Assembly: GCA_002102555.1 (NCBI GenBank)
Contig: MCFL01000062.1
Span: 1 to 64,000, forward strand
Reading direction: 5' to 3'
Length of the DNA: 64,000 nt
Source: Catenaria anguillulae PL171
Lineage: Eukaryota > Blastocladiomycota > Blastocladiomycetes > Blastocladiales > Catenariaceae
This document shows positions 54,841 through 64,000 of this stretch, in pieces; the first letter of the stretch is position 1; each line of letters starts with the position of its first letter. The notes under the pieces are model-generated. The model saw nothing but the letters and a program-made list of their open reading frames with translations. It was not told the DNA's origin and searched no databases. The position numbers were made by a program, and so were the translations under genes.

Positions 54841-57171
54841 ATGCTCTCCCGACTCTCGCTGCACGCTGCCAGGTCTCCGCTCGCAGCCGCTGTTGCGGCC
54901 CGATCCGCCTCCCGCTCGGCGGCCGCCGCCACCGCCGCCGCCCCTTCCACTGCGGTACCCGCTCTCCGCCGCTTCCTGTCGTCGACGCCCTCCCGCCTCG
55001 ACGCAGACAACGAAAAGAAGCCGCCAAAGGGATTCGAACACTTTTTCAAGAACGACAAACCATCAAAAGACCCCAAGGACTCGGAATCTTCTTCCTCGTC
55101 AAAGGCAAAGGACGACGACAATAGCAGCAACAACAAGGATCACGATGCCGACGACAAGAAGGGCAACAAACCCGATCTGCCCAAACCTCCGAAATCCTCC
55201 GGCTCTGGGTCCAGCGGCGGCGGTGGCGGTGGGCCCGAAATCCACGAAATCAACATCAACGCCGTCCTGTCTGTTGTCGCTTCACTCGGCCTGCTCGCCT
55301 ACTTTTCGTCGCGTGGGCCCGAATCTGCCGGCCACGCCACCACCTACCAAGAATTCCGCGCATCCATGCTGGACCGCGGCGCTGTCGACCACCTTGAAAT
55401 CGTCAACCGCGCCACCGTCCTCGTGTACCTCCGCCCAGACGCGCCGCACTTTTCCGAAAACCCAACCTTGCGCCGCCAAGGCGCCCAGTTCCACTTTACC
55501 ATCTCCAACCCGGACGCGTTCGAGGCTCGGCTCGACGAGGCCCAGCGCGAGCTCGGCATTCCTTCGCGCGAGCGCGTGCGTGTGTCGCACGTCAACACCA
55601 CAAACATCTCGTCCATCTTGCTAGGGTTTGCTCCCACGCTCCTGTTGCTCGGTGGCTTCTACTGGCTCACGCGCCGCAGCATGGGTGGGGCAGGTGGGGC
55701 AGGCGGGCCTGGCGGCATTCTTGGCATGGGCAAGTCGCGCGCAAAGATGTTCAACCAAGACAACCAGGTCAACATCAAGTTCAAGGACGTGGCGGGCGTC
55801 GACGAGGCAAAGGAGGAAATCATGGAGTTTGTGAAATTCCTCAAGGACCCCGCAGTGTACGAAAAGCTCGGCGCAAAGATCCCGCGCGGCGCCATTCTTT
55901 CGGGCCCGCCGGGGACAGGCAAGACCCTGTTGGCCAAGGCCACGGCAGGCGAGGCCGGCGTGCCCTTCTTTTCCGTGTCGGGATCCGAGTTTGTTGAAAT
56001 GTTTGTTGGTGTTGGCGCAAGCCGTGTGCGCGACTTGTTTACAACGGCACGCAAGCACGCGCCCTGCATCATCTTTATCGACGAGATTGACGCCATTGGC
56101 AAGGCCCGCGGCAAGCACGGATCGTTGGGTGGAAACGATGAGCGCGAGTCCACGTTGAACCAGATCCTGGTCGAGGTGGACGGGTTTGCGTCCTCGGAAC
56201 ACGTGGTCATCCTCGCAGGTACCAACCGGCCCGACGTCCTCGATCCGGCACTCATGCGGCCCGGTCGATTCGACCGCCACATCACCATTGACCGCCCCGA
56301 CATCAACGGCCGTCAGCAAATCTTCCGCGTCCACCTCAAGCCCATCAAGATGGATCCCAACCAGGACATGGACCAGCTCGTACGCAAGCTTGCAGCACTC
56401 ACGCCCGGGTTTTCCGGCGCAGACATTGCCAATGTGTGCAACGAGGCCGCACTGGTCGCTGCGCGGTACCGCGCCGAGGCTGTGCACTTGGCGCATTTCG
56501 AGCAGGCCATTGAGCGCGTGATTGCCGGACTGGAAAAGAAGACAAAGGTGCTGAGCCCAGAGGAAAAGCGCATTGTGGCGTACCACGAGGCGGGGCATGC
56601 CGTGGCCGGCTGGTTCTTGCAACACGCTGACCCATTGCTCAAGGTGTCCATCATCCCGCGCGGATCCGCCGCTCTGGGTTATGCGCAGTACTTGCCCAAG
56701 GACATGTACTTGCACTCGACCGAACACTTGCTCGATCGCATGTGCATGACGCTCGGTGGGCGGGTGGCCGAAAAGATCTTTTTCGGATCGGTCACGTCGG
56801 GTGCAAAGGACGACTTGGAAAAAGTGACCAAGCTGTCGTATGCCATGATTGCACAGCTCGGCATGAACGACAAGATTGGCACGCTTTCATTTGCGTCGCC
56901 CGACCAGGAACAGTCGTTTACTAAGCCCTATTCCGAGGAGACGGCGCGCATCATGGACAATGAGGCAAGGGCCATGGTCAAGCAGTCGTTTGACCGGTGT
57001 GAGGCCTTGTTGACAAAGCACCGCGAGGATGTCGAAAAAGTGGCTCAGCTGTTGCTCGAAAAGGAGGTGCTGAATCGTGAGGATATGATCAACTTGTTGG
57101 GCAAGCGGCCGTTCAAGGATCGCATGGTTTTGGAAGACTATGTTGAGGGCAAGCAAGAGTGGCATGTGTAG
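54841..57171 (+). CDS. AFG3: Mitochondrial m-AAA protease subunit (AFG3/YTA12 family)
   Basis: A single exon of 776 residues. An Arg/Ala-rich presequence ([18 protein letters not shown]...) and a Lys/Asp/Ser-rich linker lead to two membrane helices ([13 protein letters not shown] near 145, [14 protein letters not shown] near 265) flanking the small intermembrane-space domain. The AAA domain has Walker A GPPGTGKT (about 356), Walker [12 protein letters not shown], and the second-region [20 protein letters not shown]. The peptidase domain has the zinc motif HEAGH (about 581). Two helices identify an m-AAA (matrix-facing) rather than i-AAA enzyme. It degrades misfolded inner-membrane proteins and processes ribosomal protein bL32m in other fungi. 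Which paralogue (AFG3 or YTA12) is not settled. Confidence 0.93.
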   Translation: MLSRLSLHAARSPLAAAVAARSASRSAAAATAAAPSTAVPALRRFLSSTPSRLDADNEKKPPKGFEHFFKNDKPSKDPKDSESSSSSKAKDDDNSSNNKDHDADDKKGNKPDLPKPPKSSGSGSSGGGGGGPEIHEININAVLSVVASLGLLAYFSSRGPESAGHATTYQEFRASMLDRGAVDHLEIVNRATVLVYLRPDAPHFSENPTLRRQGAQFHFTISNPDAFEARLDEAQRELGIPSRERVRVSHVNTTNISSILLGFAPTLLLLGGFYWLTRRSMGGAGGAGGPGGILGMGKSRAKMFNQDNQVNIKFKDVAGVDEAKEEIMEFVKFLKDPAVYEKLGAKIPRGAILSGPPGTGKTLLAKATAGEAGVPFFSVSGSEFVEMFVGVGASRVRDLFTTARKHAPCIIFIDEIDAIGKARGKHGSLGGNDERESTLNQILVEVDGFASSEHVVILAGTNRPDVLDPALMRPGRFDRHITIDRPDINGRQQIFRVHLKPIKMDPNQDMDQLVRKLAALTPGFSGADIANVCNEAALVAARYRAEAVHLAHFEQAIERVIAGLEKKTKVLSPEEKRIVAYHEAGHAVAGWFLQHADPLLKVSIIPRGSAALGYAQYLPKDMYLHSTEHLLDRMCMTLGGRVAEKIFFGSVTSGAKDDLEKVTKLSYAMIAQLGMNDKIGTLSFASPDQEQSFTKPYSEETARIMDNEARAMVKQSFDRCEALLTKHREDVEKVAQLLLEKEVLNREDMINLLGKRPFKDRMVLEDYVEGKQEWHV

Positions 57172-57993
57172 GTTCACCATGTGCCCCCCACCCCCGGTCA
57201 ATTGCCTGGGTTGCTTAGCGTTTGTGTTTTTGAGTTGCCGTATGATAGCATGTATTGTTTCGATTTTCTTGTTCTGTTGTTGCGGATCATTCGTTTTCTT
57301 TGGTCCTTTTGCACTCCAGACTCACGCACTATGCAAGTTGTATGTAAATGTAAGCAATGAGGAATTCGCGCATGACTCATGGCATTGCACGTTTTGCACA
57401 CAGAATCGCAGTCCACGTTGACGCCGGCAAAGGCCGCAATTTGGTCGGAGATGAAGTCACCTTGGTCCATTGACTCCGCCATGGTGAACCCTTAGTGCCC
57501 ACAAGGGCTCGTGACTGGGCGAGCAGAAAGAAAGTCAAGATCGTGTCCGCAGGGGACCACACGTTCACTTCCAAGCCGGTCCCTGCCTTTATCGAGCCAA
57601 CGACCAGCCCCTCCTGTCTCCAGCCTGATATTGCTTTCATACTTATCCCACGTGTGCACACACATGGACGGCAGGCATGGGCTCAAGCCCACTAGCAAGT
57701 GCAGGGGCTGATCTCAATTTCCAGTGTGGTGGTGAGACACTTGTCCCACGTGGTGATGTGAAATGGACTGTGAGACAACAGCTGCTGCGTGCCCGCTGAT
57801 AAGCCTTTCACGGCTCGGGCCGAAGTGTGGTGATGGTGGCAGTATAGGGACAAGGTGACCCCTACGGTCGACACTGCAGGGTATAAAATGGGCGTGGGCT
57901 TCCCTCCCCCCTGCCCCCATGACCAGTCAGTCAGTCGGACTTCATCCTCTCTCTATGTTTCCTTCGCCCGACAATCCACACCGTGACTCCAAC
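57172..57993. other. Intergenic region upstream of the carbonic anhydrase
   Basis: About 820 bases. On the minus strand ATG 57482 opens a peptide with good codon choice for about 28 codons (MAESMDQGDFISDQ...), perhaps a gene relic, but it degrades afterwards and is not called. The 3' 180 bases are promoter-like, with a TATA box listed separately. Confidence 0.4.
57882..57888 (+). promoter_or_regulatory. TATA box of the carbonic anhydrase gene
   Basis: TATAAAA lies 106 bases before the start codon at 57994, in an otherwise GC-rich stretch; a pyrimidine-rich region follows, as expected near a transcription start. Confidence 0.5.
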
Positions 57994-59210
57994 ATGCATC
58001 AATCATTTTCCGTCGCCCTTGCCCTTTCCTTTGCAGCCCTCGCTCTGGCTAGCGGCGGCGCAAACGACTGGTCGTACAGCGGCCGAGATGGTCCGTTATC
58101 CGAGTCGCACGCCAGTTCATGGTTGGCCAACGCTCATGTCCCATGCGAACCATTCAGGCCCACAACGCTGGGGCCTCAAGCCAGAATACTCGGCCTGTGA
58201 CAAGGGCAAAGCGCAGAGTCCCGTCAATCTTCTGTCCTCGCGCGTGAAAAAGGAGGGATTCCCGGAACTCGTCATGCCCTCGTTGAAAAAGGCCAATGTG
58301 AGCACGTCCAAGCACACGATCCAGTGGACACCCGCAGACGGTGCCGAGGGCGGTAACGACCGGTTCATGGTGGTCGGTGGCGCAAAATATTCCCTCGCAC
58401 AGTTTCACAGTACGCATTTCTTTCTCTCACGTAACTTAAGTCTCAGGTTGCTGGCGTTTTCTGACACCTTCAATTGTTTCCCCAGTTCATACCCCAAGTG
58501 AGCACCATGTCGACGACAAGTATTATGATTCGGAACTGCACTTTGTCCACAAAACGGCCGATGGCAAGCTTGCTGTTCTTGGCGTGTTCTTGGAAGAGTC
58601 AGTCGCCGAAAATCCGTTGTGGAGTGCTGCCCTGAGCAAGGTTCCAGATGTCGGCAAGTCGACCGTGCTTGACACGTTGCTGGACACGTCGGAAATCAAG
58701 GCGGCCGTCGGGAACGGGTATTACAATTACCAGGGTAGTTTGACTGTGCGTTTCCTTTTTCATCACTAAGTATGTTTGGGAACCTTCGTACTGATTCCCA
58801 CTTGTTTTTGCAATAACGAAAATTCAGACTCCACCCTGCTCTGAAGGTTTGTTAACGTGCCAGCTCCTCCAATTCCATGAGCCCGCAGACGGCTCACAGC
58901 TTTCTCTCTCGATAAAATAACAGGCGTTCAATGGTTTGTCGCATCCACCCCGATCCGCATGTCCTTGGCGCAAATCAAGTCTGTGGCCAAGATCATTGGC
59001 TTCTCTGCGCGTCCAGTCCAGTACAACGAGGCTCTTGCTGCCCAAAGCGACGATGGTCACTCGGGCCACGATGGGCACGGTGCCCAGGATGACAAGGGCA
59101 AAGAGTCCGCAGCAAGTTCGCAGGATAAGCATAGTGGAGCTGCGACGGGGATCGCAACGAGTGTGGCCAGTTTTGCTGGGTTGGCTGCACTGTTGGCGTT
59201 GATGTTCTGA
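57994..59210 (+). CDS. Alpha-carbonic anhydrase, secreted and probably GPI-anchored
   Basis: Five exons, 57994-58090, 58158-58409, 58486-58745, 58828-58846 and 58924-59210, give 304 residues. A signal peptide (SVALALSFAALALASG) is followed by the alpha-CA order: DWSYSGRDGPQRWG, AQSPVNL, FHIHTPSEH (two zinc His), ELHFVHK (third zinc His), YQGSLTTPPCSEGVQW. It interconverts CO2 and bicarbonate outside the cell. The C-terminus is His/Asp/Ser-rich and ends in a hydrophobic stretch (SFAGLAALLALMF) with no basic tail, typical of a GPI signal. Exon 4 is a 19-base micro-exon coding TPPCSE; the first intron begins GTCCGT. Alpha-type enzymes are less common in fungi than beta-type. Confidence 0.9.
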
Positions 59211-59598
59211 ATGCTGTCCAACCAGAGGTTATAATACTTGATAGGAAGTGAGGACGATTTTTGATTTCTTCATGCACGGGCATGTATTTTTTGAGCTGAA
59301 ATGGACCGATTCTTGTGAAATGTTGAAGGAAGTCACACGGATGCAAGCATGGTCGTGGGAACTGAAGGGGAATGTCACTGTCTTTGTTGACTCGCAGATA
59401 GGCAATTGCGTGCAATGGCCGACGAACCGGTTCGTGAGGAGTCTGAGTGCTTCTCGGCGCGAGATGGACGCAACCTACAAAACGTCAGAGAACGTGAATC
59501 GGATTTGATGTCCTCTCATTGGCTGCTGACATTCGTCGGTACTGTTCTTGCATATACATGTCATATATTTACACACGCATTCACAAAAAGGACTGGTG
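59211..59598. other. Convergent gap downstream of the carbonic anhydrase
   Basis: About 390 bases, AT-richer, with no convincing gene or repeat. Confidence 0.5.
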
Positions 59599-60270
59599 TC
59601 AAGTCCGACCAAACGTGGACCGAATCATTCGCATTAGTGCCCACGCCACCGCAACCACCAGCACATCCATTCCCGGCGCAATCCTGACAATCGCCTTGTT
59701 GCCGCCGCTGTACACTTTGGCCATCAACTCAATCTTCTCCTCCTCCAACGGCCGCCGCTTATCGGGCGCCTGCTCGCCCATGAACAAGTACATGCTATCG
59801 GGCTCGACCACTTTGCCCGTCGCCACCATGGTCGGCAACCCCTTGGTCGATTCGATCACAAGGCGAATCGTGCTAAACTCGGTGCCCCAATGGGCCTTGA
59901 TGTTGAGGACCGGCGCGGGGTCGGCGCGGTCAATAATCTTGGGTCCCGCAAACACGACAAATCTTGAGCCCGATTGCGGCACAGCTTCAAGTTTGCAAAG
60001 CCGCGGGCCACCGTTGGGCGGTTCAAAGTACGCTTCCCAGTCAAAGGCGCAGCGGACTGTCGTCTCAATCAGGGCCGGGGGGTCATGTGCATTGGAATCG
60101 GAGTATGGGTGAAATGAAAAGTTGGGGATTGAGACAAAGTCGTCGCGCATTTCCAGGCGCAGGATGTCTTGGCCGGCGTGGACATGGTTGGCGTCAATGT
60201 ACGGAAGGCGGGAGTCAGCGTAGTGAGTGGTGACGGAGAGTGAATCGAATTTCGAGTATTCGGCGCCCAT
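59599..60270 (-). CDS. Tubby C-terminal-like / LURP-one-related protein with C-terminal hydrophobic helix
   Basis: A single exon of 223 residues from ATG 60270. The beta-rich body (DWEAYFEPPNGGP, RFVVFAGPKI, PVLNIKAHWGTEFSTIRLVIES, MVATGKVV) and the ending VRIAPGMDVLVVAVAWALMRM match the Tubby-C-like fold of LURP-one/DUF567 and scramblase-related proteins, where the final APGxD helix is buried in the barrel. Their roles vary (lipid binding, stress response). An open frame upstream to 60354 lacks conserved residues and is taken as leader. Confidence 0.6.
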   Translation of the reverse strand: MGAEYSKFDSLSVTTHYADSRLPYIDANHVHAGQDILRLEMRDDFVSIPNFSFHPYSDSNAHDPPALIETTVRCAFDWEAYFEPPNGGPRLCKLEAVPQSGSRFVVFAGPKIIDRADPAPVLNIKAHWGTEFSTIRLVIESTKGLPTMVATGKVVEPDSMYLFMGEQAPDKRRPLEEEKIELMAKVYSGGNKAIVRIAPGMDVLVVAVAWALMRMIRSTFGRT

Positions 60271-60539
60271 GTTCAAATGTTGCGAAAAGTCATTGGTGAA
60301 GTTCAATCCGAGATCTATCCATTGCAAGAAAAATTCTCTGTATTTACATAACAATACTTACTGGCTCTTGTCTCGCGTCCTGCAGGCTCTCACACTACGA
60401 GCATCATGCACACACTCCGAAGACTCCATCCCATCCAGAACACAACTGAATTGGGCACAATGTGGACATGGGCATTTACATAGTTACTCTTGCAAATGAT
60501 TCTGTTTGACGACGGGAATCGAGCATGCCTGGATGCGCA

Positions 60540-63203
60540 TTAATTTCCACCCTTACCCCGACCACCACCACGCCCGCCGCGACCTCCACGACCTCCGCGA
60601 CCGCCACCACTCCCACCCCGTCCTGACGACGATGATGATGCACTGCCACCTGCCCCGCCCCGACCTCCCCGCCCGCCGCCTCGACCTCCCCGCTTGGCCG
60701 CACCGCTACTCCCGCCAATTTCCGACTCTGGTGCCTCCAAGTACGGGTTCCACAAATGCTCATCCTTCTTCTTGCCCGTTCGTGACCGCTTGTTCTTCCT
60801 GGCACCTGCGTCCTCTTCCTTGACCTCGGCATCCGCAGGCTTGCCTTCCTCGCCCGCCTCGTCATCCGTATCCTCGACGGCTTCGCCGCTCGTCAATTTG
60901 GGCGCAGCCACGGGCGCCATGCGTGCAAAGTCGTATGTGGCGTTGACCTCATCGAGCTTGCGCTTGCGGTTGGTGCTCATGACCACCTGGCCGTCTTCGT
61001 CTTCGTCGCCCGTCGGAATGGGAACCGCCGCGGCACGCTTGTTGATGACAATGACGGCGTCCTTGGCAATGCCACTGGCGGCGCCAGAATCAGAGTTTGT
61101 GCGGTCAGATGCGGGTGTGTAGATGTGGGTACCGGGCGGTTCGTGTGGTGCCTTGTCAGACTCTTCATCGACTTGCATGGCTTCGGGGTCAAAGAGCTAC
61201 ACAGTGAGGCGGAGTGAGCAGCAGTTCAAAACTGGGTTATCGGAAAAAAGGAAAAAAACTAGTACCTTGGGCAGCAAGGCTTCGACCGAACTCAGCCCGT
61301 CGAGGATCATGCGCACGCGATTCACGACCGCCGCGCTCTTTTCTGCCCTCAACACCTTCTCGCCACCCCACAAACTCGACGCATTGCCAAGCTGGACCAC
61401 CACGGGCGTATTCTTTCTTACATACTCTTCAACGGCGCTCTCCTCCTCACCTTCCGCATCGCTCTCGCCAAACCGAATATGCGTGGGCTGCGGCATGGCC
61501 GGCACCATGGTCTGCACAGCGACCGCGGGCACAGCATCGGCAACATCCTTGATCATCCTGGCAATATCTCCCGCATACAACCTGACAAGAGGTGGCACGG
61601 GCGTGCAGCACGCCAAGACTCCGGCAATGTCGATGGGCAGCGTGTCAATCATGGAAAACAACATGTGGTTGGGGAGCACATAGGCGGGCGACTCGTCCTC
61701 ATCTCGCGCCACCGTGTCGCGCCACTCGTGCAATGCCTTGAACACGGCAAATGTACGCTGCGTGACAGCCTTGCGATACTTTTCCCACATGTTGCGCCAC
61801 CCGTACCCGCCCTCGCCCGAGACTGCGTCGTACCTCTCCTTGGCAAACACCTTGAGGGCCACCTGTGCCGACGCGCGCAGCACAGCGTGCATGGGTCCCG
61901 TGCCCGAGGCCAACAGCTCGGCGCGCAGCCGGTCGTAAATGTAGATCAAGTAGCGCGTGTCCATGCGCGCATACTTGAGCATGTCGGCAGGCAAGGGGCG
62001 CACGCGCCAGTCGGCGAGCTGGAACCGCTTGTCTGTTTCGACGTGGCAGTAGTGCTTGAGTAAGTAGGCGTAGCCGTGCGACGGAAAGCCAAGCACTTTG
62101 GTGGCATGGTAAGTGTCAAATAGGTTGACTAGGTACACGCCCAGGTCGCGCTGCAGCCAGATCACATCCGAGTCGGCGCCGTGCAGAACCTTGACAATGG
62201 ATGGGTTGGTGAAGACGAGGTTGAGCCGGTGCAGCTCCAGGCGCAGAGCTAGCGTGTCGACGACCCAGTCTTGCGTGGGAGACGAGATTTGCATGAGGCA
62301 GGTCAGGCCCAAGTAGGAGCGGTACGAGTGGTGTTCGAGATCAATTGCAATGACGGGCACGTTAGCGAGGATCGCAATCATCTCCTCGAGAGCAGGCACC
62401 GTGTCAACCCAGTCGTAAGGTGTGGTTTCAATGGGGTTGGGTTTGGGAGCATCTTCGGGTGGGGCTTGGAACATGGCAGCTGGGTAATCCAAGTTTTCGA
62501 TTTCGTGTGCGTAAGGGTGAGGGAAGACGTGGTCCACGGGCAATCCTTGGGTTTCGTCGACCGTGACGGGCGTCCAAGCAACCTGCGCATTGGGCTTTTC
62601 CTTGAGCTTGGGCACAAACGGGACCGTGGTCGAGTTGTCAATGTCGCCAGAAAACAATTGCTGTGGGCGAACAAGGTTGTTTGCGTGCACGACGCGCAGT
62701 GAAGACCCGTTGGGACCGCCAGCGATTTCGGCGCGCACGGCCCCTGCGACGCCAGAACCTCCAGCAAGACTCGACTCGGCTGGTGTGCGTCCATAGAACT
62801 CGTCGAGAGCTCGATCAGCCTTGTCGAGTGCGACATCGAGCACGTCCACAATGGAAGACCACCGGTCTTGGACGTCGAGGGCATTGGTGAAGGGGCGGAT
62901 CGGGGCAGAGTTGTTGACATCGGTTGGGGTCATCAGCTTGAGCAGCGAGTTTGACAGGGATTGCAAGTGCAAGCTGGCGGATCCGAGGGCGTTTGCAAAA
63001 GCCGGGTTCTCCGATCGATGTAACGTGACCGTTTCGGGCGTCAAGGGCACGGTGGCCTTGGAAACGAGCGTGGATTTGGTCAAGACATCCCTTTGAAAAG
63101 TTGACATGGAGCCCAGGATGGTGTCGACCGTCGTTGCCGACGTGGGCGCCGGAGAGGAAGATGACGGCGTGGAGGAGGAAGATGACATTGCGGATGAATG
63201 CAT
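60540..63203 (-). CDS. RRP6: Nuclear exosome 3'-5' exoribonuclease RRP6/EXOSC10
   Basis: Two exons, 63203-61266 and 61196-60540 (69-base intron), give 864 residues. The N-terminal PMC2NT-like helical part is followed by the DEDD-Y nuclease: Asp/Glu in VIAIDLEHHSYRSY, Asp in VLHGADSDVIWLQRD, and Tyr/Asp in MLKYARMDTRYLIYIYD, all present. An HRDC-like region follows. The C-terminal exon carries an acidic/basic linker with KRKLDE and KKNKRSR-type nuclear signals and ends in a GGRGGRGG-rich tail of about 45 residues, an RNA-binding RGG region not typical of yeast Rrp6. It trims rRNA, snoRNA and degrades faulty RNA in the nucleus. ATG 63203 is chosen; 63188 is an alternative. Divergent from ASNSD1 by 279 bases. 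Confidence 0.92.
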
Positions 63204-63482
63204 AGAGTACTTGTTCGTGGCCAACTCGGTGAACACGATGGCACTGCCAGGTCACGGGTGGCCATGGACGGTATTGCGGCATTGTCGCTGAGTTGATCGC
63301 TGCTCTTCATTCCAAATGTGCGGCCGCATGCGTGCAGACGTCACGTGACTGCTCACCACCATGTACTGCCCAATCTGTCTTTCTTTGGCCAACCAGCACA
63401 GATCCAGCGAAAATGCATGCATATGAAAAGTTAATAAATGGCTCATGAGGAAGCAAGCGTGCAATGAATGAATGAATGAAAC

Positions 63483-64000
63483 ATGTGTGGAATCTCCGTC
63501 ACCATCCTAAATGATCAGCCGCCCGTGTTCCCACCACCGGTATCGGCCGACACCATGACCGGCCCTGCCTTTGAGTCGGACGGCCCGATCGTCCCGCACC
63601 TGCTGCCGCGCCGTGGGCCAGACCACATGGCCTTGCACTCCATGCCCATCAAAGGCTGTGCCAGCCGCACCATTCACCTGGCTGCATCCGTGCTTCATTT
63701 GCGCGGATCGTCCATTTGTCGCCAACCCGTCCTGCTTGCAGGTACCACGAGTGCACTATGCTGGAACGGTCAAGTGTACCACGGACTGGGCGTGAATGGT
63801 GACTTGCAACACCTGAATGATACGGCTCTAGTGGCCGGGCGACTGGAGCAGCTCGAGGCCGAGATCACGGCAAGCAAGCATGCTTTCGCATTAGCGCTGC
63901 GAGACATGTTTGAGGAGATTGAGGCCGAGTTTGCATTTGCTTTCTATCATGTATTCTCACTCATTTGTCACTTCGCTGATTCGGTGCTCTAATGGATGCT
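63483..64000 (+). CDS. ASNSD1: Asparagine synthetase domain-containing protein 1 (ASNSD1-like), 5' part only
   Basis: The first exon (63483-63950, 156 codons) ends at a GTATTC donor, and the gene runs off the window. It begins MCGI, where Cys2 becomes the N-terminal nucleophile of a class II glutamine amidotransferase. RRGPDHM, SVLHLRGSSICRQPVL and LCWNGQVYHGLGV then follow the ASNSD1 order. The downstream half should carry the asparagine-synthetase ATP-binding domain. The family's exact reaction is not established. Confidence 0.8.

Noticed and set aside
57377-57698. Minus-strand peptide with a WSPADT-like stretch, considered as an RCC1 or ubiquitin-related relic
   Set aside because: Only a few codons look coding, and no repeat or motif supports a family.
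1-64000. Transposons, LTR or virus-like elements
   Set aside because: No reverse transcriptase, integrase, transposase or capsid-like frame and no long terminal or inverted repeats were found.

Overview
This window looks like nuclear DNA of a zoosporic (flagellated) fungus, most likely Blastocladiomycota or a related early-diverging lineage. The supporting signs are compact protein-coding genes with short introns (about 59-100 bases, donors mostly GTAYGY, GTRCGY or GTCCGY), GC-rich third codon positions, fungal-type genes (a SHO1-like SH3 osmosensor, a two-domain FEX fluoride exporter, mitochondrial complex I), and a homologue of LRRC45, a centrosome/basal-body linker protein expected in organisms that keep centrioles. 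No transposon, virus-like element, rRNA or CRISPR array was seen. The species assignment is inference.

Left part (1-19 kb). A gene tail and a Ser/Pro-rich hypothetical protein are followed by a queuosine-salvage protein (QNG1). Next come two convergent, paralogous receptor-like genes (4043-7841 and 12846-16473). Each joins a bacterial-type glycine-betaine/osmolyte-binding domain to a Cys-rich stalk and a multi-pass membrane domain. Between them lie FEX and LRRC45. NDUFS8 (complex I) and LYRM2 follow.

Middle (19-45 kb). A long coiled-coil protein, a SHO1-like osmosensor, a mitochondrial TPR protein, an APC-type permease, three tandem DnaJ paralogues (one with an in-frame stop), two members of an unrecognised family of Cys-rich type I membrane proteins with a shared C-terminal motif, and a membrane-anchored subtilisin-like protease.

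Right part (45-64 kb). tRNA-Trp and tRNA-Arg, proteasome subunit beta-5, two single-pass membrane proteins of unknown role, a UMP-CMP kinase with an N-terminal mitochondrial-type extension, COQ4, a likely mS34 mitoribosomal protein, an m-AAA protease, a probably GPI-anchored alpha-carbonic anhydrase, a LURP-one/Tubby-like protein, the RRP6 nuclease and the 5' part of ASNSD1.

Two themes stand out. Mitochondrial housekeeping genes (NDUFS8, LYRM2, COQ4, mS34, m-AAA, TPR protein) are interleaved with surface and osmotic-sensing genes (two betaine-domain receptors, SHO1, the Cys-rich membrane pair, FEX). The best candidate for an undescribed system is the betaine-binding receptor pair; the second is the Cys-rich membrane family. 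Exon limits were placed by hand from splice consensus, reading phase and paralogue or family alignment. Three genes show an apparent one-base loss in G/C runs, which may be assembly errors.
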